Shown here in pieces: positions 8,829-17,699 of a stretch of 45,602 nucleotides of DNA (positions are counted from its first letter, which is position 1; the number at the start of each line of letters is the position of its first letter). The position numbers and the translations under genes are program-made. This DNA is from Pseudomonadota bacterium (GTDB lineage: Bacteria; Pseudomonadota; Alphaproteobacteria; Rhodospirillales; Rhodospirillaceae): NCBI GenBank assembly GCA_020160875.1, contig JAIUPE010000010.1:7896-53497 (forward strand), in the 5' to 3' direction. The notes beneath the pieces are model-generated. The model was not told the DNA's origin. It was given only the letters and a program-made list of their open reading frames with translations, and searched no databases.

Positions 8829-10330
8829 TAGCCTTGAATTCGATGGGCGGCGCCAGAGCGGGGATGATGGACAGAGCCTTCGAAAAAAAGATTCAACGCC
8901 TGGCGGAAGGCGGAGCGCCGCGCGTGCTCGACGTATTTGCGGGCTGCGGGGGCGTCAGTCTCGGGTTCAAACGCGCGGGATTTGTACCCGTTGCAGGAAT
9001 AGAAGCCGATCCGCAGGCCGCGATCAGTTATGCCCGCAACATCCATGGCGAATCAGCGGATCGCCGATACGCGCGCGCGCGTGACATGCGGGACGATCCT
9101 GAAACGGTGCTGTCCGACATCGGGGTGAATCAGATTGCCAGCGCAATAGATGTCATGGTTGGCGGGCCCCCGTGCCAAGCCTACGCCCGCGTCGGCCGCG
9201 CAAAGCTTCGCGATGTCTACGAGCACCCCGAGGCCTTCCGCATCGACCCCCGGGCAAATCTCTATCTGCGGTTTCTCGAATATGTGCGCCGCCTGAAGCC
9301 GCTTGCTGTGGTCATGGAAAATGTCCCGGATATCCTCAACTTCGGGGGACACAACGTCGCCGAAGAAATCTGCGAGGTGCTGAAGAGTGAGGGCTTTGAT
9401 GCCGGGTACACCGTCCTGAATGCCGTCCACTACGGCGTGCCGCAGGTTCGTGATCGCGCTTTCGTCATCGCGTTCAGAAGGGAACTGCGGATTGACGTGT
9501 CAAAAGCATTTCCACGCCCCACTCACAGGCACGCGCTGCCGTCCGGCTACGTCGGATCCCGCAGCGTCGCCCTCAAGGTCGTCATGGATGACCTGTTCAC
9601 CCGAAGTTCGTTGATACGTCTGCCGACGGCCGATCCGGGCCTGCCGGCTGCCGTTACGGTACAACAGGCACTGGGTGACCTGCCGGAATTGAACTGGAGA
9701 ACGATCAGGCCGGGTGCCCGCACGCTGGATCGGACCGATGCGTACCGCCCTGTGAGGGCCTCCGCCTACGCAAGCATGATGCGGAACTGGCCCGATCTGG
9801 GCGTTCCCGAACATGTGGTCGACCATGTGACGAGATATCTTCCGCGAGACCCACCGATCTTTCGCCGGATGAAACCCGGGTCCGAATATCCTGCGGCGCA
9901 TGCGATTGCGATGCAGCTGTTCGAGAAGAAGTGCGCAGCGGTCAGACGCGCGGGTGGCCGGCTTACGTCAGCCCGCAAGGCCGACCTCATGGCGGAAACG
10001 GTACCGCCCTATCCGGTCGACAAGTTTCCGAACAAGTGGTGGAAGCTGGATGCCGGGCGGCCATCGCGGACCCTCATGGCGCATATCGGGAAGGATACGT
10101 ATTCACACATTCACTATGACAGCCGGCAGGCGCGGGTGATCACCGTGCGGGAGGCGGCGCGGTTACAATCATTCCCCGACGCCTTCCGCTTTGAGGGCGC
10201 CATGAATGCGGCGTTCCGGCAGATCGGGAATGCCGTTCCCCCGCTTCTCGCCTGGAGGATCGCGGAACGGATTGGCGAAGCCCTGGCCCAGTCGATCACC
10301 AACCGGGCGCGCCTGACGTCCGCGGCCTAA
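8825..10330 (+). CDS. DNA (cytosine-5) methyltransferase (Dcm/DrmMII-like)
   Basis: A C5-cytosine methyltransferase of 501 aa. Motif order is complete: motif I VFAGCGGVSLG (about 37-47) binds AdoMet, motif IV GGPPCQ (about 114-118) carries the catalytic Cys, motif VI has ENV (about 165), motif VIII RDRAFVIAF follows, then a variable target-recognition region, motif IX near TVREAARLQSFPDAF, and motif X RQIGNAVPP near 467. The frame is open from 8768, but ATG 8825 overlaps the vsr stop as ATGA and has GGAGAG just upstream, so it is preferred. In class 2 DISARM a C5 methyltransferase (DrmMII) marks self DNA. Position upstream of drmA-drmB suggests the same job here. The recognition sequence cannot be read from the protein. 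Confidence 0.93.
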   Translation: MIALNSMGGARAGMMDRAFEKKIQRLAEGGAPRVLDVFAGCGGVSLGFKRAGFVPVAGIEADPQAAISYARNIHGESADRRYARARDMRDDPETVLSDIGVNQIASAIDVMVGGPPCQAYARVGRAKLRDVYEHPEAFRIDPRANLYLRFLEYVRRLKPLAVVMENVPDILNFGGHNVAEEICEVLKSEGFDAGYTVLNAVHYGVPQVRDRAFVIAFRRELRIDVSKAFPRPTHRHALPSGYVGSRSVALKVVMDDLFTRSSLIRLPTADPGLPAAVTVQQALGDLPELNWRTIRPGARTLDRTDAYRPVRASAYASMMRNWPDLGVPEHVVDHVTRYLPRDPPIFRRMKPGSEYPAAHAIAMQLFEKKCAAVRRAGGRLTSARKADLMAETVPPYPVDKFPNKWWKLDAGRPSRTLMAHIGKDTYSHIHYDSRQARVITVREAARLQSFPDAFRFEGAMNAAFRQIGNAVPPLLAWRIAERIGEALAQSITNRARLTSAA

Positions 10331-10360
10331 GCCCCTCTCGCCGTTTGCCATTTTCCACTT

Positions 10361-10387
10361 CCCCTGGTAGTGAATCTCCCCTGGTAG
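10361..10387 (+). repeat. Two 10-bp direct repeats, 17-bp period, before the UvrD-like gene
   Basis: CCCCTGGTAG occurs at 10361-10370 and again at 10378-10387, in the 91-bp gap between the methyltransferase stop and the helicase ATG at 10422. Similarity extends a few bases past each copy (TGA versus CGA). The spacing is somewhat under two helical turns. It could be a protein-binding site or chance; this is the largest gap inside the 8418-19439 gene run. Confidence 0.4.
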
Positions 10388-10421
10388 CGAGTAAAAAGGG
10401 TACGATCGGGGGGCCGGCCTC

Positions 10422-12614
10422 ATGGCCGAAGTCGAAGTCGCCGTATTCCGAGCCGGCCGAGAAGTGGACCGGATTGTCCGGCCACTCCGGGAGCTGGACG
10501 GCCGCCCGGCGGTCACGTACCGAAGGCAGCTCTGGCCTCTTCTCCCGAATCGCGAAATTCACCTCGATGGTGTTGACCCCCGCCGCCCGTTTCCGGCGCC
10601 AGGATCCGCAACACGCGTTGCTCATGGCGACCGGAAGGCCGAACAGCGGATGGCCGGCGGCCCAGTCGCTGCGGGAGAGGCTCAGGTTGACGACGGAGAG
10701 GAACGCGCCGCAATCAGGTCCGCGGCTCCGGATGCGCGCATCCTCGTCCAGGCTGGACCGGGTACCGGAAAAACTGAAATCGCGGCCCGCCGTATCGCCG
10801 CCCTGATCGGATCACGGCTCTCACCCGGTCAATTGCTGGTCCTCAGCTTCTCGCGAAGCGCGGTCCGCACTCTTACCCGGCGCCTCTCGCGTCTGCAAAA
10901 CTGCGACGAGCATGTCGTTGAAGAACTACGGCACGTCGCGATCAGAACCTTCGATTCATGGGCGTTTCGCATCCTGCGACTGCTAGGCAGGCCGCCGGCT
11001 GAACTCATGAGTCGGAGCTATGATGACAATATCGCAGAACTGACGAGCTTGATTCGCGGGGAAAGACGCGAAGAGGTTCGGGCACGGATCGGCGAGCGGC
11101 GGCATATTATTGTCGACGAGTTCCAGGATCTGCCTGGTGTGCGCGCCGAGCTTGTCATGGCGCTGCTTGATCTGTTGGCGCCACCTGCCAAGAGCGGATG
11201 CGGATTTACCGTGCTGGGCGATCCGACCCAGGCGATCTTCGGCTTTACGTCCAAAGGAAAGGTCTTCCCCAAGGCCGCCGAATATTGGAAGCGAATGATC
11301 AATGCCTATGGCGAGAACATCACCGTTCGCACGTTGCACAAAAATTACAGGGCGGAGTCGGATATCGCGGCTCTATCTGCGCGGCTCCGGTCGCTGCTGC
11401 TGAGCGATTCCGATGAGGGCGAGAAACTGAAGGTCATACGGGAGGCCATAGATGCACTTCCGCCGCCACAGGAGCCGGTCGGACCCGGATTGCTCGCCGA
11501 CGACGGGCCTCGAAGCCATGCAATTCTCACCCGCACGAACGGTGAAGCGCTCCGTGTACTTCAGGAGTTGTTTGGCAGCGACGCTGCGGCCCCGGCGCGC
11601 AGCGTAAAGCTGCACGCCGGCAGCCATGTTTCGCTGCCGCCCGCGTGGATCGGTGCCCTGCTCCAGAGGCTGCAGCCGTCTGAGCTTCCGCGATCACAGT
11701 TCGGGAGGATCTACGCCCATCTCGGAAAGGAGTGGGACGAACTGACGAAGGAGCGGTTGGGTCTGCCGGACGAAAATACGGCCTGGACACGCCTCGCCGT
11801 CGCCAGCGGTAAGGCGGGCGACAGTCCTGCACTCAATATCGCCGACCTGCGCAGCCGGCTCGGATGGCCGGATGCGTTTCCGGATGATCAGGCGCTCTCG
11901 GATGAAGGGATCGTCATCACCACCATCCATAGATCAAAGGGGATGGAATTTGACGTTGTGACCATTCTCGATGCTTCGCCTGACGACGATGAACAACAAG
12001 CCAACAGCAACTGGTCCATGGCCGAAGAAGCCAGCGTCGGTTATGTCGGCATGACACGCGCGGCCCGAGACCTCAATCGTCTTGATGCAGATGAAATATA
12101 TAAGCCGCCGACATCCCGGTCATTTCGGGATGAGCGGGAGCGGCTGTGCCATTGGGGGAAGTGGATTAATCTGGAGATGGGCCTGCGTGGAGATATCGAT
12201 CCGTACGGCTTCGTCGACCCGGCGCTTCACGGCGGCGCCGCAGGTGTCAAAGACTTACAGGACTATCTTCTGAAGAATGCGCGGAGACTCGAAGGGCAGA
12301 AGGTCATGCTCCAGCGGCATTTCCTCGCCGAGGGCAAGGCCGTGTGGAACATCCACATCCAAGAGGGGTCAACGCCCGGCCGCGTCATTGGCCGGACCGG
12401 CCAGCAGCTCACACTCGACCTTCTCAGCCTCCTGCATAAGAAGGGCTACTCGCTGCCCAGGACGATCTTGAACCTCCGGATCGCGGGCGTCGGCACCGTC
12501 ACAGCGGAAGGAGAGTTTCCCCTGGAAGATCCACACCGCACCAGTCGTATATGGCTAGGAGTAAGCCTGTTCGGCACCGGAGATTTCAAGCCTCATAAGG
12601 GGCGCAATGGCTGA
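10422..12614 (+). CDS. UvrD/PcrA-like SF1 DNA helicase
   Basis: A 730-aa SF1A helicase. Walker A QAGPGTGKTEIA is near residues 110-120, motif Ia region LLVLSFSRSAVRTL follows, motif II IIVDEFQDL is near 228-236, motif III GDPTQAIFGF near 268, motif V THRSKGMEFDVV-type (here IHRSKGMEFDVV) near 503, and motif VI YVGMTRAARDL near 542. UvrD enzymes unwind DNA 3' to 5'. About 90 residues precede the usual helicase start and about 140 follow motif VI, so both ends carry family-specific extensions. The start at 10422 is the first ATG, and an antisense frame over its N-terminal part keeps some doubt about that end. The stop overlaps the drmA start by 8 bp, tying it to the DISARM-like operon. Its part in defence is inferred from position only. 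Confidence 0.88.
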   Translation: MAEVEVAVFRAGREVDRIVRPLRELDGRPAVTYRRQLWPLLPNREIHLDGVDPRRPFPAPGSATRVAHGDRKAEQRMAGGPVAAGEAQVDDGEERAAIRSAAPDARILVQAGPGTGKTEIAARRIAALIGSRLSPGQLLVLSFSRSAVRTLTRRLSRLQNCDEHVVEELRHVAIRTFDSWAFRILRLLGRPPAELMSRSYDDNIAELTSLIRGERREEVRARIGERRHIIVDEFQDLPGVRAELVMALLDLLAPPAKSGCGFTVLGDPTQAIFGFTSKGKVFPKAAEYWKRMINAYGENITVRTLHKNYRAESDIAALSARLRSLLLSDSDEGEKLKVIREAIDALPPPQEPVGPGLLADDGPRSHAILTRTNGEALRVLQELFGSDAAAPARSVKLHAGSHVSLPPAWIGALLQRLQPSELPRSQFGRIYAHLGKEWDELTKERLGLPDENTAWTRLAVASGKAGDSPALNIADLRSRLGWPDAFPDDQALSDEGIVITTIHRSKGMEFDVVTILDASPDDDEQQANSNWSMAEEASVGYVGMTRAARDLNRLDADEIYKPPTSRSFRDERERLCHWGKWINLEMGLRGDIDPYGFVDPALHGGAAGVKDLQDYLLKNARRLEGQKVMLQRHFLAEGKAVWNIHIQEGSTPGRVIGRTGQQLTLDLLSLLHKKGYSLPRTILNLRIAGVGTVTAEGEFPLEDPHRTSRIWLGVSLFGTGDFKPHKGRNG

Positions 12615-15600
12615 TCACACGGCGGTCCGCGAGGAACTGGTCAAGCTGACAGAGGGCCTGCTTCTGGGCCCACTTGCAGCCGATGAAATTCTCTCCTCCC
12701 CACCGGCCGATACCTACCTGACGGGCATACTTTGGCCGGAAGGGACGATGCTAGGTGAGGCCGAGGACGACAATGCGGATGGGGCCCCGTCGTCGGACGA
12801 CGGCGAAATGGACGCCGGCGTACCAGGCTATCGCGCCGTACGCCCCTGCTCCGTGGGTGTGACCGTCACCGCGGAAAAGTCCGCTACCTTGACGATCTCA
12901 CTGGCCAATACGGCCCGTTATGAGCTCTTGCAGGAGAGCGACGCGGCCGGGGGTCGAGCCAGCCGCCGCTGGCGGCGCATACCACTGCTCTACCGGTACG
13001 ACATTCCCCGCTCGGCAGCTGGAACGTGGCGAACAAACGAGTTTATCGGACCGAACGGCGAGCCCGTGCAGGATACGAACGTGCAGGTTCATATCCGCCA
13101 CAGGATCATCGGTGACAGCCAAGTTGTTACGGCCACTCTCATCAACAAGGCGGCAGAGAGCGACGAACGCCACCATAGCGAACAGTGCCTGTATCAGGCC
13201 GGGCTGGAGGTGCGCGCCGTGGATGCGTTGGGCGCTCCGGGCATTCGTCCGCGTCCCGCCGTGTCAACGGCAGGGAACGACGAGGATACCCAGTCTGCGG
13301 CTCTCCTCTACCGCGATGTGGTGGAATACGCCGTGGGACATGGGGTGTCCGCCATGTGGGGCGCGCCGGCCGATGGTCGAGTGGAGTCAGTCAGGACCGC
13401 CTGGATGCCTCGCGCCCACGTCAAAGGCATGAGCGCCGGCGGTCACGAAAGCCTGAGAATCTTCCAGAAGCGCTATCCGGACGCCTTTCGGGCGTCCTGG
13501 CTCGCCCGTAGCGACGCGAGGGCGGACGTCACAACTGCGCTTGGTGCATTCGTCGCAACCTATGAAACATGGATCGAGGAGACGCTCGAGAAGCGGAAGA
13601 ACAAATTCGAAGGCGAGTTGGCATTCGCCGCAGAACGCAACTTGCTGCGCTGCCAGACTGCAGCCCGTCGCATGTCTGCAGGGATCACCACACTCAAAGA
13701 AAACGAGTTCGCTTGGCGCGCATTTGCGCTCGCAAATAGCGCCATGGATCGACAGTCCAGGTACGATGCCAAGGGTGAGAAGAAAGGTCCGCTTGTGTGG
13801 CGTCCCTTCCAGCTCGCCTATTTCCTCCTGGTGCTGTCGGGGCTGGTCGATCCTACCGACACGGATCGTGAATGCGTCGACCTGCTCTGGTTCCCGACGG
13901 GAGGTGGCAAGACCGAGGCGTACCTTGCGCTGACTGCATTCCAGATTTTTCTACGGCGGTTGACGGACGGAGGTCGGCGCACCGGTGGCGGTGTCGACGT
14001 GCTGATGAGATACACCTTGCGTCTGCTTACCGTTCAGCAGTTCCAGCGCGCGGCCTCGTTGATCTGCGCGTGCGAAGCGATGCGCCGCGCAATGCCGGAA
14101 CTGGGAGCCGCGTCAATCTCGCTCGGCTTGTATGTTGGAGGCGACGCTACACCCAATCGCCGGGCGGACGCGCTGGAGGCCCTGCAACAGGAGCACGAGG
14201 GACAGGAGCCGCGCTCGACGCCGCGGCAACTTCTAAAATGCCCCGTGTGCGGTCAGGATCTTCCTCCCTCCTGCTATTCGGCCACCGAAGGCGCCGTCTC
14301 CATCGAAATTCGTTGCGCCAACAGCCGGTGCGAAACGGAGGGCCATCCACTCCCGGTGCTGACAGTGGACGACGACATCTATGCCCGTCCCGCCAGTCTG
14401 GTCATCGGCACGATCGACAAATTTGCCCAACTCCCTCGCAGGAGCGATCTCCGGGCACTGTTCGGTCTCGACGGCGGTCTCAGGCCCGGCCTCATCATCC
14501 AGGATGAGCTGCATCTGATTTCAGGACCACTCGGCTCAATGGCCGGTCTCTATGAGACGGTCATTGACCTCCTTTGCACGCATAATGAGGTCCGCCCGAA
14601 GGTCATAGGTTCGACCGCGACCATCGGACAAGCTGCGAGGCAGGTTCGCGCCCTTTTTGACAGGCCCGTTCTTCAGTTTCCTCCGTCCGGCTTTGAAGCA
14701 TCGGACTCTTTCTTCGCCGTGCGAGACGATGATGGGGCGGATAGACTCTACCTCGGCATCTCCTCTGCGGGGCGAAGCCCCAAGTTCGCGCTTCAGGCGA
14801 CAGCTGCCGCGCTCCTTCAGGCCGCCGCCGTGCGGCGACAAGGGGATCTGTCCGCCAGGCTGCTGGACCCTTTCTGGACGTGTGTCCTGTATTTCAACAG
14901 TCTGCGGGAACTTGGGGGCGCTCATGTGCTCCTGCAGGATGACATTCCGAGGCAGATGACATTTCTGGCCGGCCGGCTGGAATCCGACCAGCGCGTGCTG
15001 GAAGCGACGGCTGTAGAACTCAGCAGCCGCGTCCCGTCTCGCGAACTGCCCGAGTACCTTGCTCAACTGAACGTCGGACTTTCCGAGGATGACGAGGATC
15101 CGTTTTCCGCCCAGCCGCGCGACGCGGTTCTCGCATCAAACATGATCTCCGTGGGGGTCGATGTACCTCGGCTCGGATTGATGATTGTAAACGGTCAGCC
15201 AAAGTCCACCGCGGAATACATCCAGGCGAGTAGTCGTGTCGGGCGAGGATTGGATGGCCTGATTGTCACACACTACAATTTTGGGCGCCCGCGCGACGTC
15301 TCCCATTTCGAACACTTTCTCGCCTACCACGGTGCGTTGTATCGAAGCGTTGAGGCAACGAGTGTTACGCCATGGGCTCCGAGAGCGCGCGACAAGGCGC
15401 TGCACGCAGTCCTGGCCGCAGCAGTTCGTCACCTTGCCGTTGGCATGGAGTCGGATTCCGCAGCAGTCCAGTTCAATGCTGCGGACCCGGAAGTCCGCAG
15501 AATCGTCGCCGCAATCTGTGAACGCGCCAATGAGGCGTCGGAAGGTATCGAGGGCCAGGAAACCAGCGAAGACGTTGCCGGTATTATCCGGGAATGGGAA

Positions 15601-15804
15601 TTGAGATGTTTGAATGCACGCGGGAGCGGCTCGGACCTTCTTTACTGGGAGAAGAAAGCGCCGTTCGGCAAGACGCGCCCATACCTGATGACATCGGCGG
15701 AGGAAGGCAATCGTCCAGGTAAGACCGGCTGGCCCACTCCAAATTCGATGCGCGAGGTCGAACCATCTACCGCGTTCGCCTTGAAAGTGATCGGTAAGAA
15801 GTAA
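12607..15804 (+). CDS. drmA: DISARM helicase-like protein DrmA
   Basis: A 1065-aa protein with the DrmA pattern. A long N-terminal region precedes Walker A FPTGGGKTEAY at about residues 428-438. A zinc-binding segment CPVC...CANSRC lies near 544-570. The Walker B variant is DELH at about 633-636, then GSTATI, and the helicase C-terminal segment QASSRVGRGLDG near 873 followed by HYNFGRPRDVSHFEHF. DrmA is the large helicase of DISARM. With DrmB it forms the DNA-binding core that engages phage DNA, including unmethylated DNA with 5' ends (known for the family). The start ATG 12607 has AAGGGG upstream and overlaps the preceding stop. It ends on the A of drmB's ATG, so the pair is translationally coupled. 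Confidence 0.9.
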   Translation: MADHTAVREELVKLTEGLLLGPLAADEILSSPPADTYLTGILWPEGTMLGEAEDDNADGAPSSDDGEMDAGVPGYRAVRPCSVGVTVTAEKSATLTISLANTARYELLQESDAAGGRASRRWRRIPLLYRYDIPRSAAGTWRTNEFIGPNGEPVQDTNVQVHIRHRIIGDSQVVTATLINKAAESDERHHSEQCLYQAGLEVRAVDALGAPGIRPRPAVSTAGNDEDTQSAALLYRDVVEYAVGHGVSAMWGAPADGRVESVRTAWMPRAHVKGMSAGGHESLRIFQKRYPDAFRASWLARSDARADVTTALGAFVATYETWIEETLEKRKNKFEGELAFAAERNLLRCQTAARRMSAGITTLKENEFAWRAFALANSAMDRQSRYDAKGEKKGPLVWRPFQLAYFLLVLSGLVDPTDTDRECVDLLWFPTGGGKTEAYLALTAFQIFLRRLTDGGRRTGGGVDVLMRYTLRLLTVQQFQRAASLICACEAMRRAMPELGAASISLGLYVGGDATPNRRADALEALQQEHEGQEPRSTPRQLLKCPVCGQDLPPSCYSATEGAVSIEIRCANSRCETEGHPLPVLTVDDDIYARPASLVIGTIDKFAQLPRRSDLRALFGLDGGLRPGLIIQDELHLISGPLGSMAGLYETVIDLLCTHNEVRPKVIGSTATIGQAARQVRALFDRPVLQFPPSGFEASDSFFAVRDDDGADRLYLGISSAGRSPKFALQATAAALLQAAAVRRQGDLSARLLDPFWTCVLYFNSLRELGGAHVLLQDDIPRQMTFLAGRLESDQRVLEATAVELSSRVPSRELPEYLAQLNVGLSEDDEDPFSAQPRDAVLASNMISVGVDVPRLGLMIVNGQPKSTAEYIQASSRVGRGLDGLIVTHYNFGRPRDVSHFEHFLAYHGALYRSVEATSVTPWAPRARDKALHAVLAAAVRHLAVGMESDSAAVQFNAADPEVRRIVAAICERANEASEGIEGQETSEDVAGIIREWELRCLNARGSGSDLLYWEKKAPFGKTRPYLMTSAEEGNRPGKTGWPTPNSMREVEPSTAFALKVIGKK

Positions 15805-17684
15805 TGGCCCGCGCACCCAGAAAGCCGAAGACGGCGCCTCCACCCGAAGATGCCATTGAGCCGCTTGGGACCGTGCGTCGTTCGCAGCTGGTGTCCACAT
15901 TCGGTATAGGCGCGATCGTGGACCTTGAAAAAGGGTCTTTCATGCCGATGGGTCTGGAAGACTGGGAACGCGTGACGAAGCTTCCTTCCCTGACCATCGG
16001 AGAACCACGCCTGCAGGCCATGTTGGGGGTCAGCCATTTTCGATTGGGCCCCGTGAAGGAAGACATTCCGGGATCCAGCCAAGTCCGGGGCCGAAGCGCA
16101 GCTCCGGCGGTCCGCTTCCCCGAGTGGCACGAGTGTCCCAAGTGTCACCGCTTGGGCCGCGAGGGCGCGCCGTTTGAGCTCGCCGCCGATGGTGGGCGTC
16201 TGGTTTGCAACGGTCATAGTGGTGCGCCCGTACGCACGTCGCCCGTCAGGTTCGTTGTCGCGTGCCGTCGCGGGCATCTAAGCGATTTTCCCTGGGACTG
16301 GTGGACCCACCGGGAAAGACCCGAAGGAATTTGCCCCACTCCAACGCTCTATCTCGGCTCGCACGGCCGCTCAGCTGCGCTTGCTGACCTCTTCGTCAAA
16401 TGCACGGCTTGCGGTACCAAAGATCGGCCGACACGCGCATCGCTCGGAAACGCGTTTGGAGGGGCAGCACTGTCGGGCTTCCGGTGCACGGGCTACAGGC
16501 CGTGGCTTCATGATAGACAAGATGACTGCGACCAGCCTGTCCGAGCCCTGCAGCGTGGGGCGTCCAACGTCCATTTCGGCGTGCCCTGTTCCGCGCTTTC
16601 CATCCCGCCAGCTTCTGAAGCGGCGAGCCTTATCATTCAGGAGATGCGGGCGATTCTCGACGGCGTTTCGGAGGACACCCTGCCTGCCGTCCTCACAGGG
16701 GTTGCGAAACAATACGGCGTAACGGTCGATCAGCTTCTGGCCGCATATCGCAAGCTCCGTACGCTCGAAAACAGCGGCGTGTCACTGACCGAACGGCTCG
16801 CGCGTGCGGAGGAGTACGAGGCCCTTTCCGAGAACCGGGAAGATCCTGTAATCGGCGGCGTTGTTCCGCAATTTCTCAATCATGTCAGTGATCCCCCTCC
16901 TGGTTTGGCACAATGGTTCGATTTGATCGGGGCCGCGTCGCGATTGCGCGAGGTGCGCGCGCTGGCTGGATTCTCTCGGATCGAACCCTACCCCGTAAGC
17001 GCTGAATCTGTCCGGAAAGCGATCGAGGAAGGACTTGTCGCGCCGCTATCGAAAACGCCACGAGATTGGCTACCGGCGGCTGAGATACGCGGTGAAGGCA
17101 TTTTCCTCAGATTCAGGAGGTCGGCCGTCGAAGACTGGATCGATAGGAATTCGAAGCTTCGAGACCGCGCAGCGGAACTCGAGAATCGCAGCCAGCAGAT
17201 TGCCGATCAACGCGGATATGTTCGGGACTATTCGGTCACCCCGAGGCTCCTTCTCGTGCATTCTTTTGCGCACGCACTGATCCGTCAGATCAGTGTCGAA
17301 TGCGGGTATTCCGCATCGGCCCTACGAGAGCGCCTCTATGTGGCAGAGGAGGATCAGGCCGGCCCCGTGATGAACGGCGTCCTCGTCTACACCGGTTCAC
17401 CGGATTCGGAAGGAAGCCTGGGCGGACTGGTGAGGTTGGCCGAACCCGAACTGCTGGAGCCCATTGTTCTGCGGACGCTACGAAGTGCCGGCTGGTGTGG
17501 TAGCGACCCGGTTTGCATCGAGACGGACCCTGCCGTTTCCGGAGAGCGCGTAAGCGGCGCGGCCTGTCACTGTTGCCTGCTTCTGCCCGAGACGGCCTGC
17601 GAAAAATTCAACCGGGAACTCGACCGTGCTGTTCTAGTCGGCGATGCAGAAAATACGTTCAAAGGTTATTTCAGCAATGTGTGA
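15804..17684 (+). CDS. drmB: DISARM protein DrmB (DUF1998)
   Basis: This 626-aa protein begins with the DrmB hallmark RRSQLVSTFGIGAIVDL after a short basic-proline leader. Cysteine pairs CPKC (about 110-113) and CTACG (about 200) suggest zinc binding. The DUF1998 region near the C-terminus includes VHSFAHALIRQIS and ends with ACHCCLLLPETACEKFNRE around 587-605. DrmB is the obligate partner of DrmA and forms the DNA-recognition core of DISARM. Start and stop of the pair overlap by one base (drmA TAATG drmB). The combination and order match DISARM, so the assignment is strong even though drmC, normally downstream, is replaced here by the NERD-helicase gene. Confidence 0.9.
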   Translation: MARAPRKPKTAPPPEDAIEPLGTVRRSQLVSTFGIGAIVDLEKGSFMPMGLEDWERVTKLPSLTIGEPRLQAMLGVSHFRLGPVKEDIPGSSQVRGRSAAPAVRFPEWHECPKCHRLGREGAPFELAADGGRLVCNGHSGAPVRTSPVRFVVACRRGHLSDFPWDWWTHRERPEGICPTPTLYLGSHGRSAALADLFVKCTACGTKDRPTRASLGNAFGGAALSGFRCTGYRPWLHDRQDDCDQPVRALQRGASNVHFGVPCSALSIPPASEAASLIIQEMRAILDGVSEDTLPAVLTGVAKQYGVTVDQLLAAYRKLRTLENSGVSLTERLARAEEYEALSENREDPVIGGVVPQFLNHVSDPPPGLAQWFDLIGAASRLREVRALAGFSRIEPYPVSAESVRKAIEEGLVAPLSKTPRDWLPAAEIRGEGIFLRFRRSAVEDWIDRNSKLRDRAAELENRSQQIADQRGYVRDYSVTPRLLLVHSFAHALIRQISVECGYSASALRERLYVAEEDQAGPVMNGVLVYTGSPDSEGSLGGLVRLAEPELLEPIVLRTLRSAGWCGSDPVCIETDPAVSGERVSGAACHCCLLLPETACEKFNRELDRAVLVGDAENTFKGYFSNV

Positions 17685-17699
17685 CGGCTAGGTGCGCCA

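Noticed and set aside
10296-10625. Minus-strand 109-aa frame over the UvrD-like N-terminus
   Set aside because: It reads fairly protein-like, but it overlaps both dcm's end and the helicase start, has no motif, and the plus strand frame leads straight into a clear P-loop.
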